Of a stretch of 64,000 nucleotides of DNA, positions 36,231 through 45,066 are shown piece by piece (positions within the stretch are counted from its first letter, which is position 1; each line of letters starts with the position of its first letter). The DNA lies in the NCBI GenBank assembly GCA_027490925.1, contig JAIXXF010000022.1, forward strand, positions 124,001-188,000, written 5' to 3'. The translations under genes were made by a program, and so were the position numbers. The notes under the pieces are model-generated. The model made no database searches, was not told where the DNA came from, and worked only from the letters and a program-made list of their open reading frames with translations. The stretch is from Comamonadaceae bacterium (GTDB lineage Bacteria > Pseudomonadota > Gammaproteobacteria > Burkholderiales > Burkholderiaceae_C).

Positions 36231-38224
36231 CGCGAGCCCTCCGGTGCAAGCGCACCGACACGTGGCCCTGCATCAGCCGCAACCTGAGCCTTCTTTCTGA
36301 TGCGGTAACGCCGGTCGCTCACCGCCAGTAACCCCCCAAACGCCATGAACACGCAGCCCCCCCAGATCCAATTGATGAACGGCTTGTGATGCACCCGCAC
36401 ACTCCAAGCGTTGGCATCCAGAGGCGCACCCAACGAGACATACAGATCGCGTGTGATGCCACGGTCGATCGCGACCTCTGTCATCGGCGTGCGACTGACG
36501 GTGTAGAAGCGCTTTTCAGGTTCGAGAACCGCGACGACATGGCCATTCTTCTCGACCGACAGCGTGGCGCGCGCGCCGGTGTAGTTGGGCCCCTGCACCT
36601 CCCTCAGCCGATCCAAACGGAAGGTGTAGCCGCCGGCAGTGGTGGTGTCGCCTATTGCCATGCGCAGATCACTTTCGGACTCAAAGCCGCGCACCAAAGT
36701 GACCCCCGCCACGAACACCGCCACACCCAAATGCGCCAAAAGCATCCCGTAATGGCTTCCAGACTGCAGCGCCAACCGCCTGGGCCAATCCATCAGCGGG
36801 TGACCGCGCAGCGTAGAGACCAAACTGGTCAGTGTGCTGGTGGCGATCCACAAAGCCATCAGAAGGCCAAAACCGATCATCGGTGTCCAGTGGCCAAACA
36901 CCAATGGAGACACCACCGCAGTCACAACACTCACACCACCTGCCCACCTCAGGCGGTGAGCCAGTTCTGGCAATGCAGTGTGCTTCCAGCGCGCCAATGG
37001 GCCGACGCCCATCAAGAACAAAGCGGGGGCGACCAACGGAACGAACACCGTCTCAAAGTACGCAGGACCCACGGACAACTTGCCCCACCCCAAGGCATCC
37101 ACAGCCAATGGGTACAACGTGCCCAACAACACCGCAGCGGTGGCGACCAACAACACCACGTTGTTGGTCAACAGCAACGACTCACGGGAGGCTCCACCAA
37201 AGCTGCCCCCAATTCCCACACGGGGGCCCCGCCATGCAAACAAAGACAGTGAACCGCCAACCACCACCACCAAAAAGCCCAAGATGAAAATACCCCTGGA
37301 TGGGTCTGTTGAGAAAGCATGGACTGAACTCAATACGCCTGACCGAACCAAAAATGTGCCCAATAACGACAGCGAAAACGCAAGGATGGCCAGCAAGGCG
37401 GTCCACATCTTGAAACCACCGCGTTTCTCTGTGACTGCGAGAGAATGGATCAACGCTGTACCCACCAGCCAAGGCAAGAAAGAGGCGTTTTCCACGGGAT
37501 CCCAAAACCACCAACCTCCCCAACCGAGTTCGTAGTAGGCCCAGGCACTGCCCAGGGCAATTCCAAGGCTCAAAAAACTCCAGGCCACCGTTGTCCACGG
37601 GCGAGACCAACGGGCCCACGCGCTGTCCAGTTGACCTGCTAGCAACGCTGCCACCGCAAAAGCGAAAGCCACTGAAAAGCCAACGTAGCCCATGTACAAC
37701 AGCGGGGGATGCAGAACCATGCCGGGGTCTTGAAGCAAAGGATTCAAGTCCTGACCGTCGGCCACTGCGGGCAGCAAGCGGGTGAAGGGGTTGGAGGTGA
37801 ACAAGGTGAAGAGAAGAAAGCCGCTGCTGATGAGCCCCATGACGGCCAAGATGCGGGCCACCATGGGGGCAGGCAGGTGCCTGGAAAAAGTCGCCACGGC
37901 CAACGTCCACCCCGCCAGAATGAGGCTCCAGAGCAAGATGGAGCCCTCATGCCCGCCCCATACCGCGCTGACCCGATAAGCCAACGGCAGCGCGGTATTG
38001 GAATGCTGCGCGACGTACCGCACCGAGAAGTCATGCGTCACGAAGGCGTGGGTCAATACGGCGTAAGCGACCACCACCATTGCGCATTGGGCCCAGGCAG
38101 CCGGTCTGGCCACCGCCATCCACGCCGCGTGGCCACGCTCGGCACCCACCAGGGGCAGGACGCCCTGCACCAAGCTGACCAGCAACGCCATCACGAGGGC
38201 CAAGTTACCGAGTTCCGGCATCAT
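36227..38224 (-). CDS. ccmF: Heme lyase subunit CcmF
   Basis: Large inner-membrane protein (665 aa, about 15 helices) that attaches heme to apocytochrome c together with CcmH and CcmI. The tryptophan-rich WWD heme-handling motif reads [20 protein letters not shown], and conserved His-bearing loops ([20 protein letters not shown]) precede it. It overlaps ccmE upstream and ccmG downstream by 4 nt each. Confidence 0.97.
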   Translation of the reverse strand: MMPELGNLALVMALLVSLVQGVLPLVGAERGHAAWMAVARPAAWAQCAMVVVAYAVLTHAFVTHDFSVRYVAQHSNTALPLAYRVSAVWGGHEGSILLWSLILAGWTLAVATFSRHLPAPMVARILAVMGLISSGFLLFTLFTSNPFTRLLPAVADGQDLNPLLQDPGMVLHPPLLYMGYVGFSVAFAFAVAALLAGQLDSAWARWSRPWTTVAWSFLSLGIALGSAWAYYELGWGGWWFWDPVENASFLPWLVGTALIHSLAVTEKRGGFKMWTALLAILAFSLSLLGTFLVRSGVLSSVHAFSTDPSRGIFILGFLVVVVGGSLSLFAWRGPRVGIGGSFGGASRESLLLTNNVVLLVATAAVLLGTLYPLAVDALGWGKLSVGPAYFETVFVPLVAPALFLMGVGPLARWKHTALPELAHRLRWAGGVSVVTAVVSPLVFGHWTPMIGFGLLMALWIATSTLTSLVSTLRGHPLMDWPRRLALQSGSHYGMLLAHLGVAVFVAGVTLVRGFESESDLRMAIGDTTTAGGYTFRLDRLREVQGPNYTGARATLSVEKNGHVVAVLEPEKRFYTVSRTPMTEVAIDRGITRDLYVSLGAPLDANAWSVRVHHKPFINWIWGGCVFMAFGGLLAVSDRRYRIRKKAQVAADAGPRVGALAPEGSR

Positions 38225-38718
38225 GGGGACTTACCCGGGGCCAATGAACGAGGAGCGGCCGACCCCATTGGACCATCGGGCGGACTGGATGACGCCGTTT
38301 GTCTGGCACTGACCAAGGCAGCAGCAGCCTCGGGAGGCATGTAGTTTTCGTCGTGTTTGGCCAGCACCTGTTCGGCCTTGAACACCCCGTTTGAACCCAG
38401 TTTTCCCTGAGCCACCACACCCTTGCCTTCTCTGAACAGATCGGGCAGCAGGCCCGTGTAAACGACAGGCACGGCCTTGTCTGTGTCGGTGATCAAGAAA
38501 TGCACGGTCAAGCCGCCAGTTCGCTGCAAGCTCCCCTGCTGCACCAAACCACCCACACGGAAGCTGCGGTCGTGCGGGGCCACTTTGTCCAGCACTTGGG
38601 TGGGACTGAAAAAAAACACCAGATTGCTTTGGAAAGCGTTCAGAACCAATGCAGACACGCCACACACGGTCAACAAACCTGCCACCACGGCCACCGACCG
38701 CTTAGTTCTGGCCTTCAT
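38221..38718 (-). CDS. ccmE: Heme chaperone CcmE
   Basis: Periplasmic heme carrier (165 aa): one N-terminal transmembrane helix, an OB-fold, and the heme-binding motif KHDENYMP with the covalent-binding histidine at H122. The tail is Pro/Ser-rich. It overlaps ccmD by 17 nt and ccmF by 4 nt. Confidence 0.97.
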   Translation of the reverse strand: MKARTKRSVAVVAGLLTVCGVSALVLNAFQSNLVFFFSPTQVLDKVAPHDRSFRVGGLVQQGSLQRTGGLTVHFLITDTDKAVPVVYTGLLPDLFREGKGVVAQGKLGSNGVFKAEQVLAKHDENYMPPEAAAALVSARQTASSSPPDGPMGSAAPRSLAPGKSP

Positions 38719-38899
38719 GCGTCGCCTCTTTTGTGCCTGCCCCTGCGCGCCAAGAAGCGTTGTCTCTCATCGCCCGCTGGCGCTGGTGGATCTGCATGAC
38801 CTCCACCAAAAATGCCAGGGCAACGGCACCAAAAGCGCCCCAGACATACAAGCCATGACCACCCATGTCCCAGAACTCGGCCCAATTGTTCAAATTCAT
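38702..38899 (-). CDS. ccmD: Heme exporter accessory protein CcmD
   Basis: Small single-helix membrane protein (65 aa) needed to release heme-loaded CcmE from CcmABC. Recognised by [23 protein letters not shown] and the following hydrophobic helix with a basic end. It overlaps ccmC by 4 nt and ccmE by 17 nt. Confidence 0.93.
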   Translation of the reverse strand: MNLNNWAEFWDMGGHGLYVWGAFGAVALAFLVEVMQIHQRQRAMRDNASWRAGAGTKEATHEGQN

Positions 38900-39654
38900 G
38901 TGACCCCCACTGCCTGCGCCTGCGTTTCAACTGCCCAACGGGTGTGGCGCTCGCGTTCCACGATCAGCAACCGAACGCGGGCCAAAGAAACCGCGATCGT
39001 GTAAGTCCAAAAGGCCATCACCATCACCAGCATGCCCAGCAACATAGGTGTCGCGATGCTGGGCGCGCGCGTCAGGCTTACCGAGGCGCCTTGATGCAGG
39101 GTGTTCCACCACTGCACGGAGAAGTAAATGATGGGCACATTGACCACACCCATCAAGGCCAAAAGTGCTGCGGCTCGGTCGGCCCGGCGGATGTCTTCGA
39201 TGGCTGCGTGCAACGACAAGTACCCCATGTACAGGAACATCAAGATCAACTCTGAGGTCAGCCTCGCATCCCACACCCACCACGTACCCCAGGTCGGTTT
39301 GCCCCAAAGCGAACCGGTCCATAAGGCCAGAAATGTCATCAAAGCCCCGGTGGGTGCCAACGCCAGCGCTACCATGGAGGCCAAGCGTGCGTTGAACACC
39401 AGCCCCACACCGGCCCAAAAAGCCATGGCCAGGTAAATCACCATCGACATCCAAGCGGCTGGCACGTGGACAAAAATGATCCGGTACGACTCCCCTTGCT
39501 GCGCGTCCGTCGGAGCGACAAACAACCCAAGGTAAAGGCCAGCCGCGGCGAGTACAGCTGCCAAGACGCCGAAGACGGTTACCCAGGGGGCTGTCACCGC
39601 GTGAAAACGCTGAGGCGCGGCGTATTTGAACCAATTGGGGGACGGCTGCGGCAT
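38896..39654 (-). CDS. ccmC: Heme exporter protein CcmC
   Basis: Six-helix membrane protein (252 aa) that delivers heme to CcmE. The WWD-type motif is seen in WGTWWVWDARLTSELIL, flanked by the conserved histidine-bearing loops (FVHVPAAWMS; LHAAIEDIRRAD). Starts 12 nt after the ccmB stop and overlaps ccmD by 4 nt. Confidence 0.97.
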   Translation of the reverse strand: MPQPSPNWFKYAAPQRFHAVTAPWVTVFGVLAAVLAAAGLYLGLFVAPTDAQQGESYRIIFVHVPAAWMSMVIYLAMAFWAGVGLVFNARLASMVALALAPTGALMTFLALWTGSLWGKPTWGTWWVWDARLTSELILMFLYMGYLSLHAAIEDIRRADRAAALLALMGVVNVPIIYFSVQWWNTLHQGASVSLTRAPSIATPMLLGMLVMVMAFWTYTIAVSLARVRLLIVERERHTRWAVETQAQAVGVT

Positions 39655-39666
39655 GGATCGGTCTCG

Positions 39667-40383
39667 CTAATCGACAGCGAGGCGCAAGGCCGCGGCGGTG
39701 ACGATGGGTGTCACAAACAGGGCGAGCAGTAAACCCGCACCCAGCAAAGAGAAATGGGCGGACATTCCCCAACCCGATCGATTCGCTTCCACCGCACCAG
39801 CACCAAATATCAGCACAGGTGTGACCAACGGCAAGACCAGCAGGGTGAGCAACACCCCCGAACCCCGTACCCCGACCGTCAGGGCAGCGCCAACACCACC
39901 AACCAGGCTCAACAGCGGTGTTCCCAGCAACAGCGACAGCCATAGAACGACAAGGGTGTCCCAGGGCAAATCAAACTGCAGGCCCAGGATCGGTGACAAC
40001 ATTGAGAGCAGCAGACCTGTACCGATCCAGTGCGCAAACACTTTGCCCAGCACGAGTAAAGGCAATGGCATGGCGCTGAGCATGAGCTGCTCCAATGTGC
40101 CGTCTTGGTGGTCGTCGGCAAACAATCGGCCCAGGGACAGCATGGACGCCAGCAATGCTGCGACCCACAACACCCCGGGGGCCATGGTTCTCAGCAACTC
40201 GGGCTCTGGACCGACGCCCAATGGAAAAAGGCTCACCACCATGACAAAAAACAGCAGGCCAGCCACGGTGTCGGACCGTCGGCGCCAAGCCACACGAAGG
40301 TCTCGCAGCACCACACACGACAGACCCCGTACCAACCGCTGAGCGTCACTGGTTACGGGGTGTGCGAGCGCGGCGCTGGTCAT
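39667..40383 (-). CDS. ccmB: Heme exporter protein CcmB
   Basis: Membrane subunit of the CcmAB ATP-driven complex that frees holo-CcmE (238 aa, six helices). The start MTSAALAHPVTS overlaps the ccmA stop by 4 nt; a longer open frame upstream is only ccmA read out of frame. Family motifs: RDLRVAWRRRSDT, FADDHQDGTLEQLMLS and GTPLLSLVGGVGAALT. Confidence 0.96.
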   Translation of the reverse strand: MTSAALAHPVTSDAQRLVRGLSCVVLRDLRVAWRRRSDTVAGLLFFVMVVSLFPLGVGPEPELLRTMAPGVLWVAALLASMLSLGRLFADDHQDGTLEQLMLSAMPLPLLVLGKVFAHWIGTGLLLSMLSPILGLQFDLPWDTLVVLWLSLLLGTPLLSLVGGVGAALTVGVRGSGVLLTLLVLPLVTPVLIFGAGAVEANRSGWGMSAHFSLLGAGLLLALFVTPIVTAAALRLAVD

Positions 40384-40997
40384 AATGAGATCACCACTTG
40401 GTTTGGTCGATCGTCCAACGGGGTGTCTTGGTGGCTGGTCAGAACTACCACACCGCCCCGCGCCAGCTGCGTCTGTACACACGACGCGACCCCTTGGGCG
40501 GCGGCGCCGTCCAACGCATTCAGCGGCTCGTCCAGCACCCACAGTGGCTGATCCGCCCCCAAGACCAGGCGTGCCAACGTGACTCGCCTCTTTTGCCCCT
40601 GTGACAGCGCACGAACAGGCACACGCTCGCGCCCCGACAGCCCAAAGTCACGCAGTGCTTGGAGCGCCTGGTGCACAGAGCATGGTTGCCCGGCCAAAGC
40701 GCAGGCAACTTGTACGTTCTCCAGTGCCGACAAATCGTCCTTGACGGCGTGCCCATGACCCACGTACAACAGTTGTCGACCCAACTCGTCGCGCAGCGAC
40801 ATCACCTCAGAGCCAGCCCAGCGAACGCTTCCAGACGCGGGCATGAGAAAGCCACACACCATGCGCAACAAGCTGGATTTGCCAGCACCGTTGGCGCCCC
40901 TTACTCGTAACAGCTGGCCGGCGCATGCCCGACCGCTCACGCCCTGAAAAACGGTCCGCCCCCCCCGAACGCAGTCCACATCGTGCAACTCAAGCAT
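40380..40997 (-). CDS. ccmA: Cytochrome c biogenesis ATP-binding protein CcmA
   Basis: ABC-type ATPase of the CcmAB complex (205 aa). Walker A GANGAGKSS, signature LSQGQKRRVTLARLVLG, Walker B LWVLDEPLNALD, and the switch His in LTSHQDTP. The ATG at 40997 (MLELHDVDCVRGG) is preferred; a GTG at 41006 would add three residues. It overlaps the tspO stop by 8 nt (ATGCTTGA), which couples cytochrome c maturation translationally to the tspO-bchP genes upstream. Confidence 0.95.
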   Translation of the reverse strand: MLELHDVDCVRGGRTVFQGVSGRACAGQLLRVRGANGAGKSSLLRMVCGFLMPASGSVRWAGSEVMSLRDELGRQLLYVGHGHAVKDDLSALENVQVACALAGQPCSVHQALQALRDFGLSGRERVPVRALSQGQKRRVTLARLVLGADQPLWVLDEPLNALDGAAAQGVASCVQTQLARGGVVVLTSHQDTPLDDRPNQVVISL

Positions 40998-41523
40998 GGA
41001 CCGCACCCCCAGGCACGCTCAGCGTGGCGCCTGCGAAAGGCGCATTGAGTTTAACGGTAGCCCAGTTCAGCGCGCCAGCAAAAGCCACCCACAACAGGTA
41101 AGGAAGCAGCAACCAGACGGCCTTTCGGCTGTGGCGTGCGACGAACGCCATCAGCGCGGCTATGGACAGCCACAGCGCGACCACTTCCACCAGCGCCCAA
41201 TCGGGGCGCTGAAGCCGAAAGTACAGCAGACTCCACAGAACATTGAGAAAGCCATTCAACGCAAATAAAACAAGCAACCATTCCCGTTGGCTGCGGCGAG
41301 TGGTTCGACGCCACGCGGTCACCCCAGACGCTGCAACCAGCGCGAAGACCAGGGTCCAGACCGGACCAAACAACCAATCCGGCGGTTTCCACGGAGGTTG
41401 TCGGAGTTGCTGGTACCACCCCCCGATGTCGGTCATCAGCCCACCGAGAAGGGCCACGCCGATTGCGGCGCTGGCGGCCACCCACACGGGCTTGGTGTCG
41501 CTGGGTCTGCTGGAGTTAAACAC
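40990..41523 (-). CDS. tspO: TspO/MBR-family tryptophan-rich sensory protein
   Basis: Five-helix membrane protein (177 aa) that binds porphyrins. In Rhodobacter TspO is an oxygen-linked regulator of photosynthesis gene expression. Family motifs: WYQQLRQPPWKPPDWLFGPVWT, LFALNGFLNVLWSLLYFRLQRPDWAL and LLLPYLLWVAFAGALNW. GTG start overlapping the bchP stop by 8 nt. A role in tetrapyrrole handling fits its place between bchP and the heme-exporting ccm genes. Confidence 0.95.
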   Translation of the reverse strand: MFNSSRPSDTKPVWVAASAAIGVALLGGLMTDIGGWYQQLRQPPWKPPDWLFGPVWTLVFALVAASGVTAWRRTTRRSQREWLLVLFALNGFLNVLWSLLYFRLQRPDWALVEVVALWLSIAALMAFVARHSRKAVWLLLPYLLWVAFAGALNWATVKLNAPFAGATLSVPGGAVHA

Positions 41524-42721
41524 GCACCAGCCCTAACAGGTGCGCCATGTCCTTCATGAAGATGCGCAAATGCGCCATTGGCTTTCGACGAACCAATCTC
41601 TTGTTCATGTAAGACTCGAATGTCAGTTGTTGAACGTCTTTGTCATTGCAGATGCTGACAAATCGCTCACGGCGTTTCTCGCTGCCGTACCAAAACCACT
41701 GCATGACGCCCAGCACCCAAAACACCGTGCCATGGAGTTTCATGAAACGCTGACGAGCCGACTTGAGTGCGCTGGCATCGCCAGTCTGTAGAAACGCGTG
41801 GACCGCCTCCGCCGCCAACTGTGCGCTGCACATCGCGTAGTAAATGCCCTCACCAGACGCGGGAGCCACCACGCCTGCTGCATCACCGACCAAAACGACA
41901 TCTTGGCCGTTGTCCCATTTTTTGAGTGGCCGCATGGGCAGGGGGGCCCCTTCTCTTCGCAAGACCTCGCCACCTTCGAGACCGGCGATGCGCCTCAAGT
42001 CCCCGACGGCACCGCGCAAGGAAAAACCCTTGTCGGCGCTCCCAGTGCCCACACTCAATGTGTCACCGTGGGGGAAAACCCAACCATAAAAGTCCGGAGA
42101 CAACTTGCCGTTGTAAAACACATCGCATCGTGAGCCGTCGTATCCAGCAGGCTTGACTTGCGGGACTCTGATAATCTCGTGATAAGCGAAACAGTAGTCG
42201 CTTCGCTCAGCACCGGGAACTCCAGCGGCGCGGCCCACTGCCGATTTGGCGCCATCGGCCCCGACCACAGCACGTGCGCGCACACACTCCGCGTGGGCAT
42301 CCTTATTCCCTGCTCGCGTCCGGGCAGCGTAATGCACCACGTACAAACCGTCTTCGTCCCGAGTGAGGTGCTCGAATGTACCGATGCGCCGCACCGCACC
42401 CGCATCCGCTGCACGCGCACGCAACCATTCATCAAACTGGTCACGGTCCACCATGCCCACAAACCCGTTCTCGATCGGGATATCCACGCGGGCCGACGAC
42501 GGTGCGACCATGCGGGCGGACAGCGCCTTGGCAACCAGCAAGTCGTCGGGAATCTCAAAGTCTTTGATGAGGCGGGGGGGGATCGCCCCCCCACAAGGCT
42601 TGACCCTACCCGCGCGGTCCAGCAACAACACCGAATACCCCCTCTGAGCCAGGTCCCTGGCAGCGGTGGCACCAGCAGGTCCACCACCCACCACCACCGC
42701 GTCAAACGTTTGTACGGTCAT
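41516..42721 (-). CDS. bchP: Geranylgeranyl reductase BchP
   Basis: Reduces the geranylgeranyl tail of bacteriochlorophyll a to phytyl (401 aa). The start MTVQTFDAVVVGGGPAGATAA carries the FAD-binding dinucleotide motif; further motifs are KPCGGAIPPRLIKDF, DRDQFDEWLRARA, GADGAKSAVGR and VVLVGDAAGVVAPASGEGIYYAM. It overlaps the PucC-like gene upstream by 4 nt and tspO downstream by 8 nt. Confidence 0.97.
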   Translation of the reverse strand: MTVQTFDAVVVGGGPAGATAARDLAQRGYSVLLLDRAGRVKPCGGAIPPRLIKDFEIPDDLLVAKALSARMVAPSSARVDIPIENGFVGMVDRDQFDEWLRARAADAGAVRRIGTFEHLTRDEDGLYVVHYAARTRAGNKDAHAECVRARAVVGADGAKSAVGRAAGVPGAERSDYCFAYHEIIRVPQVKPAGYDGSRCDVFYNGKLSPDFYGWVFPHGDTLSVGTGSADKGFSLRGAVGDLRRIAGLEGGEVLRREGAPLPMRPLKKWDNGQDVVLVGDAAGVVAPASGEGIYYAMCSAQLAAEAVHAFLQTGDASALKSARQRFMKLHGTVFWVLGVMQWFWYGSEKRRERFVSICNDKDVQQLTFESYMNKRLVRRKPMAHLRIFMKDMAHLLGLVRV

Positions 42722-44082
42722 GACAAAGCCCCGGAATTCAAGGTCGGCAGCACACCGGGACGTGGTGTCTTGCTTTGCTCCATAAGCACAGGCAAGGGGA
42801 TGCCGATTCGGTAGGCCAGTGCTGCCGACATCACAAACAACATCGCTTCCAGACCGAAGACCACAGAGTAAGCAAGCCCAGGTTGCCCCACCATCCAACG
42901 GGCCATATCGCTCGCGGCGGTCCCCACCAAACCGCCCATACCGAAAGCAATCGCCTGCGCAGCGCCCCAAAGGCCCATGCGGACACCTTCGCGCGATGCT
43001 GCACCAGCGCCCGCCAGCCGCATCATCGATCCGATGGCTGCAATAGAGAAAGCGCCATTCGCCACACCCAGCAGGAAGACATTCCATTGAAACGGCCAGG
43101 CGGAACCCACCCAACCAGCGACCGTCAAGCCAGCCAAACCAACCGCAGAAGCCGCGCACCCACCGACTGCCCAGAGCCGCATTGAGCCGATCAAACGCTT
43201 TGAAAAAACCGTGCCCATGAAGGCCATCAGCAGCATGCCTACAAGTACGCCCCCATGCTGCAAGCCCGCCAATGCAGTGGACTGACCGGGAGTGAATGCA
43301 AACACCTCGCCGGCAAAAGGCTCAAGAATCAAGTCTTGTGCGCTGTATGCCAGCATTGAGACAAACACGAAAACCGTGAACTGACGTGCTGTGGGCTCAG
43401 ACCAAACCTCCGCCAGGGCTTGCCGAAACACCGGCGTCGGTGCGGCTTCGACAACAACGCTCGCTGAATTTTTTTGTGAGCGGCCCTCCAAACCCATCAA
43501 GGCCAAGACAGCGACACAAAAGGCGGTAGCCGATACGCCTGCGGCCACCTGAACGAGTCGCTCTGGCGTGTAAGGGTCGAGCAGCTGACCAGCCACACCA
43601 GCGGTGACCGCAAAGCCTGCAATCATCATCAACCAAACAATGGTCGCTGCAGCCGCTCGGCGGTCTGGTTCGACCCGCTTGGCAAGCAGGGTCAACAGCG
43701 AGGTACCTGCGGCGCTGACCCCGATCCCTACAGCGGCAAAGGCCAGCACCGCCATCGCGAAGCCGAGAGCGGGACGACCGTCCATCTGCACCGTCGCCAT
43801 GGCCGCACCAACACCGCCCAGCGCCAGTACCCCCATGCCTCCTACGATCCAAGGTGTGCGCCGGCCTCCCACATCAGAGCCGAAACCCATACGGGGCCGC
43901 ACCACCTGCACCAAGTAATGCAGCGCCACCAACAACCCAGGCAGCAACGCAGGCAAAGCGAGTTCGACAACCATCACGCGGTTCAGCGTGGAAGTGGTCA
44001 ACACCACCACAGCACCCAGCGCGGCTTGAACCAAGCCCAAGCGAACGATGCCCAGCCAGCCAATCGGTGCATGCCAACTCAC
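42718..44082 (-). CDS. PucC-like BCD-family permease between bchG and bchP
   Basis: Twelve-helix major facilitator-like membrane protein (454 aa), related to LhaA/PucC and to the orf428-type gene that sits between bchG and bchP in Rhodobacter. The GTG start (VSWHAPIGWLGIVRLGLVQ) is set by the 4-nt overlap with the bchG stop. Family motifs: STLNRVMVVELALPALLPGLLVALHY (split by the first loop), PRMGFGSDVGGRRTPWI and QDLILEPFAGEVF. Thought to help deliver bacteriochlorophyll or assemble antenna complexes; a specific function is not proven. Confidence 0.9.
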   Translation of the reverse strand: MSWHAPIGWLGIVRLGLVQAALGAVVVLTTSTLNRVMVVELALPALLPGLLVALHYLVQVVRPRMGFGSDVGGRRTPWIVGGMGVLALGGVGAAMATVQMDGRPALGFAMAVLAFAAVGIGVSAAGTSLLTLLAKRVEPDRRAAAATIVWLMMIAGFAVTAGVAGQLLDPYTPERLVQVAAGVSATAFCVAVLALMGLEGRSQKNSASVVVEAAPTPVFRQALAEVWSEPTARQFTVFVFVSMLAYSAQDLILEPFAGEVFAFTPGQSTALAGLQHGGVLVGMLLMAFMGTVFSKRLIGSMRLWAVGGCAASAVGLAGLTVAGWVGSAWPFQWNVFLLGVANGAFSIAAIGSMMRLAGAGAASREGVRMGLWGAAQAIAFGMGGLVGTAASDMARWMVGQPGLAYSVVFGLEAMLFVMSAALAYRIGIPLPVLMEQSKTPRPGVLPTLNSGALS

Positions 44083-44966
44083 GGCGCTGCCTCGGTGAAA
44101 GAACGGACGGCGAAAGCACACACCATCATGCCGGCTACGAACAGGGGGACACCGAAGCCGCTGTAGGTCAATGCCCGCGCAACCGGCGCATCGGTGAAGT
44201 GGTCCATAAGCCAGACCTGAAAAAAGAGCAAGACGCCGATGCACAGGGCGTGAATCGGGGCGCCCCAGCCAATCAAGAGGAGCATCACGACCACTTGGGG
44301 CACAGCCATCATCCAACAGGCGGTTCGAGCGGCTGACCGCACCCCAAGACGCACAGGCAGGGAACCAATGCCCATGCGTCGGTCGCCATCGATCGCTTTG
44401 AAGTCGTTCAAGGTCATGATGCCGTGAGCTCCCCAGCTGTACAAGGCAGCCATCAAAAGTGACCGGCCACTTGGCAATGCACCACCTGCCATCACGGCTG
44501 CGCCCGTGGTCCACGCCAGCCCCTCGTAAGAGACACCGCAGGCAGCATTGCCCCACCAACCATTGCGCTTGAGGCGCAGCGGTGGCGCGCTGTATGCCCA
44601 CGCGAGTACCAAGCCCAGCACCGCAGCACCGAATCCCCAGACACCCAGGACGGTCGCAACCAATAGAGACAGCAGCGTCCACCCGAGCGCGATGTACCAG
44701 CCCCATTGGCCAGGAATACGGCCTGAAGGGATGGGTCGCTGTGGTTCGTTGATGGCGTCGACGTGCCGATCAAACCAGTCGTTCACCGCTTGGCTGGTGG
44801 CGCACACCAGCGGGCCTGCCAACAACACCCCAAAAAGGATGGCGAGCCAGTGGGCTGCCAGCGATTCGCCCGAAGCAACAACCCCGCAAGCAAAAGCCCA
44901 CATGGGTGGAAACCAGGTGATCGGTTTGAACAGCTCTGCGACGGCCGACAGTTGAGGAAGCGCCAT
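44079..44966 (-). CDS. bchG: Bacteriochlorophyll synthase BchG
   Basis: UbiA-family prenyltransferase (295 aa) that esterifies bacteriochlorophyllide a with geranylgeranyl diphosphate. The prenyl-diphosphate-binding aspartate motif is NDWFDRHVDAINEPQRP, and the second is NDFKAIDGDRRMGI; eight or nine transmembrane helices. First gene of the bchG-bchP-tspO-ccm-bchO run. The ATG lies only 6 nt beyond a predicted -10, so the transcript may have almost no leader. A PpsR box lies 29 nt upstream. Confidence 0.96.
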   Translation of the reverse strand: MALPQLSAVAELFKPITWFPPMWAFACGVVASGESLAAHWLAILFGVLLAGPLVCATSQAVNDWFDRHVDAINEPQRPIPSGRIPGQWGWYIALGWTLLSLLVATVLGVWGFGAAVLGLVLAWAYSAPPLRLKRNGWWGNAACGVSYEGLAWTTGAAVMAGGALPSGRSLLMAALYSWGAHGIMTLNDFKAIDGDRRMGIGSLPVRLGVRSAARTACWMMAVPQVVVMLLLIGWGAPIHALCIGVLLFFQVWLMDHFTDAPVARALTYSGFGVPLFVAGMMVCAFAVRSFTEAAP

Positions 44967-44967
44967 G

Positions 44968-44983
44968 GATGCAATATTGCATC
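44968..44983. promoter_or_regulatory. Perfect 16-bp palindrome at the bchG -10 region
   Basis: gatgcaatattgcatc is a perfect inverted repeat ending one base before the bchG start codon. It covers the predicted -10 (AATATT). Position and symmetry suggest a dimeric repressor site; the binding protein is unknown. Confidence 0.5.
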
Positions 44984-45001
44984 TGACACCAGAACTGTCA
45001 A
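44973..45001 (-). promoter_or_regulatory. Predicted promoter of the bchG-ccm-bchO operon
   Basis: Minus-strand TTGACA (45001-44996), 17-nt spacer, AATATT (44978-44973). The -35 is a full consensus match and forms the right half of the PpsR box. A further inverted repeat tgaca-N7-tgtca (44984-45000) lies in the spacer. Confidence 0.7.
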
Positions 45002-45013
45002 TAAAAATTTACA
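44996..45013. promoter_or_regulatory. PpsR/CrtJ binding box upstream of bchG
   Basis: tgtcaataaaaatttaca is an exact TGT-N12-ACA match, the known PpsR/CrtJ recognition sequence. It overlaps the -35 of the bchG promoter, so PpsR binding should repress the operon. Confidence 0.8.
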
Positions 45014-45066
45014 CTGAAAAAGCGGGGGGGGCTGCGGCCCTATGCGCGGGCTTGCAGACGTTTGGG

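Noticed and set aside
42718..44706. Extended 662-codon reading of the PucC-like gene
   Set aside because: The N-terminal 208 residues are bchG read out of frame; the GTG at 44082 with a 4-nt overlap gives the family-length protein.
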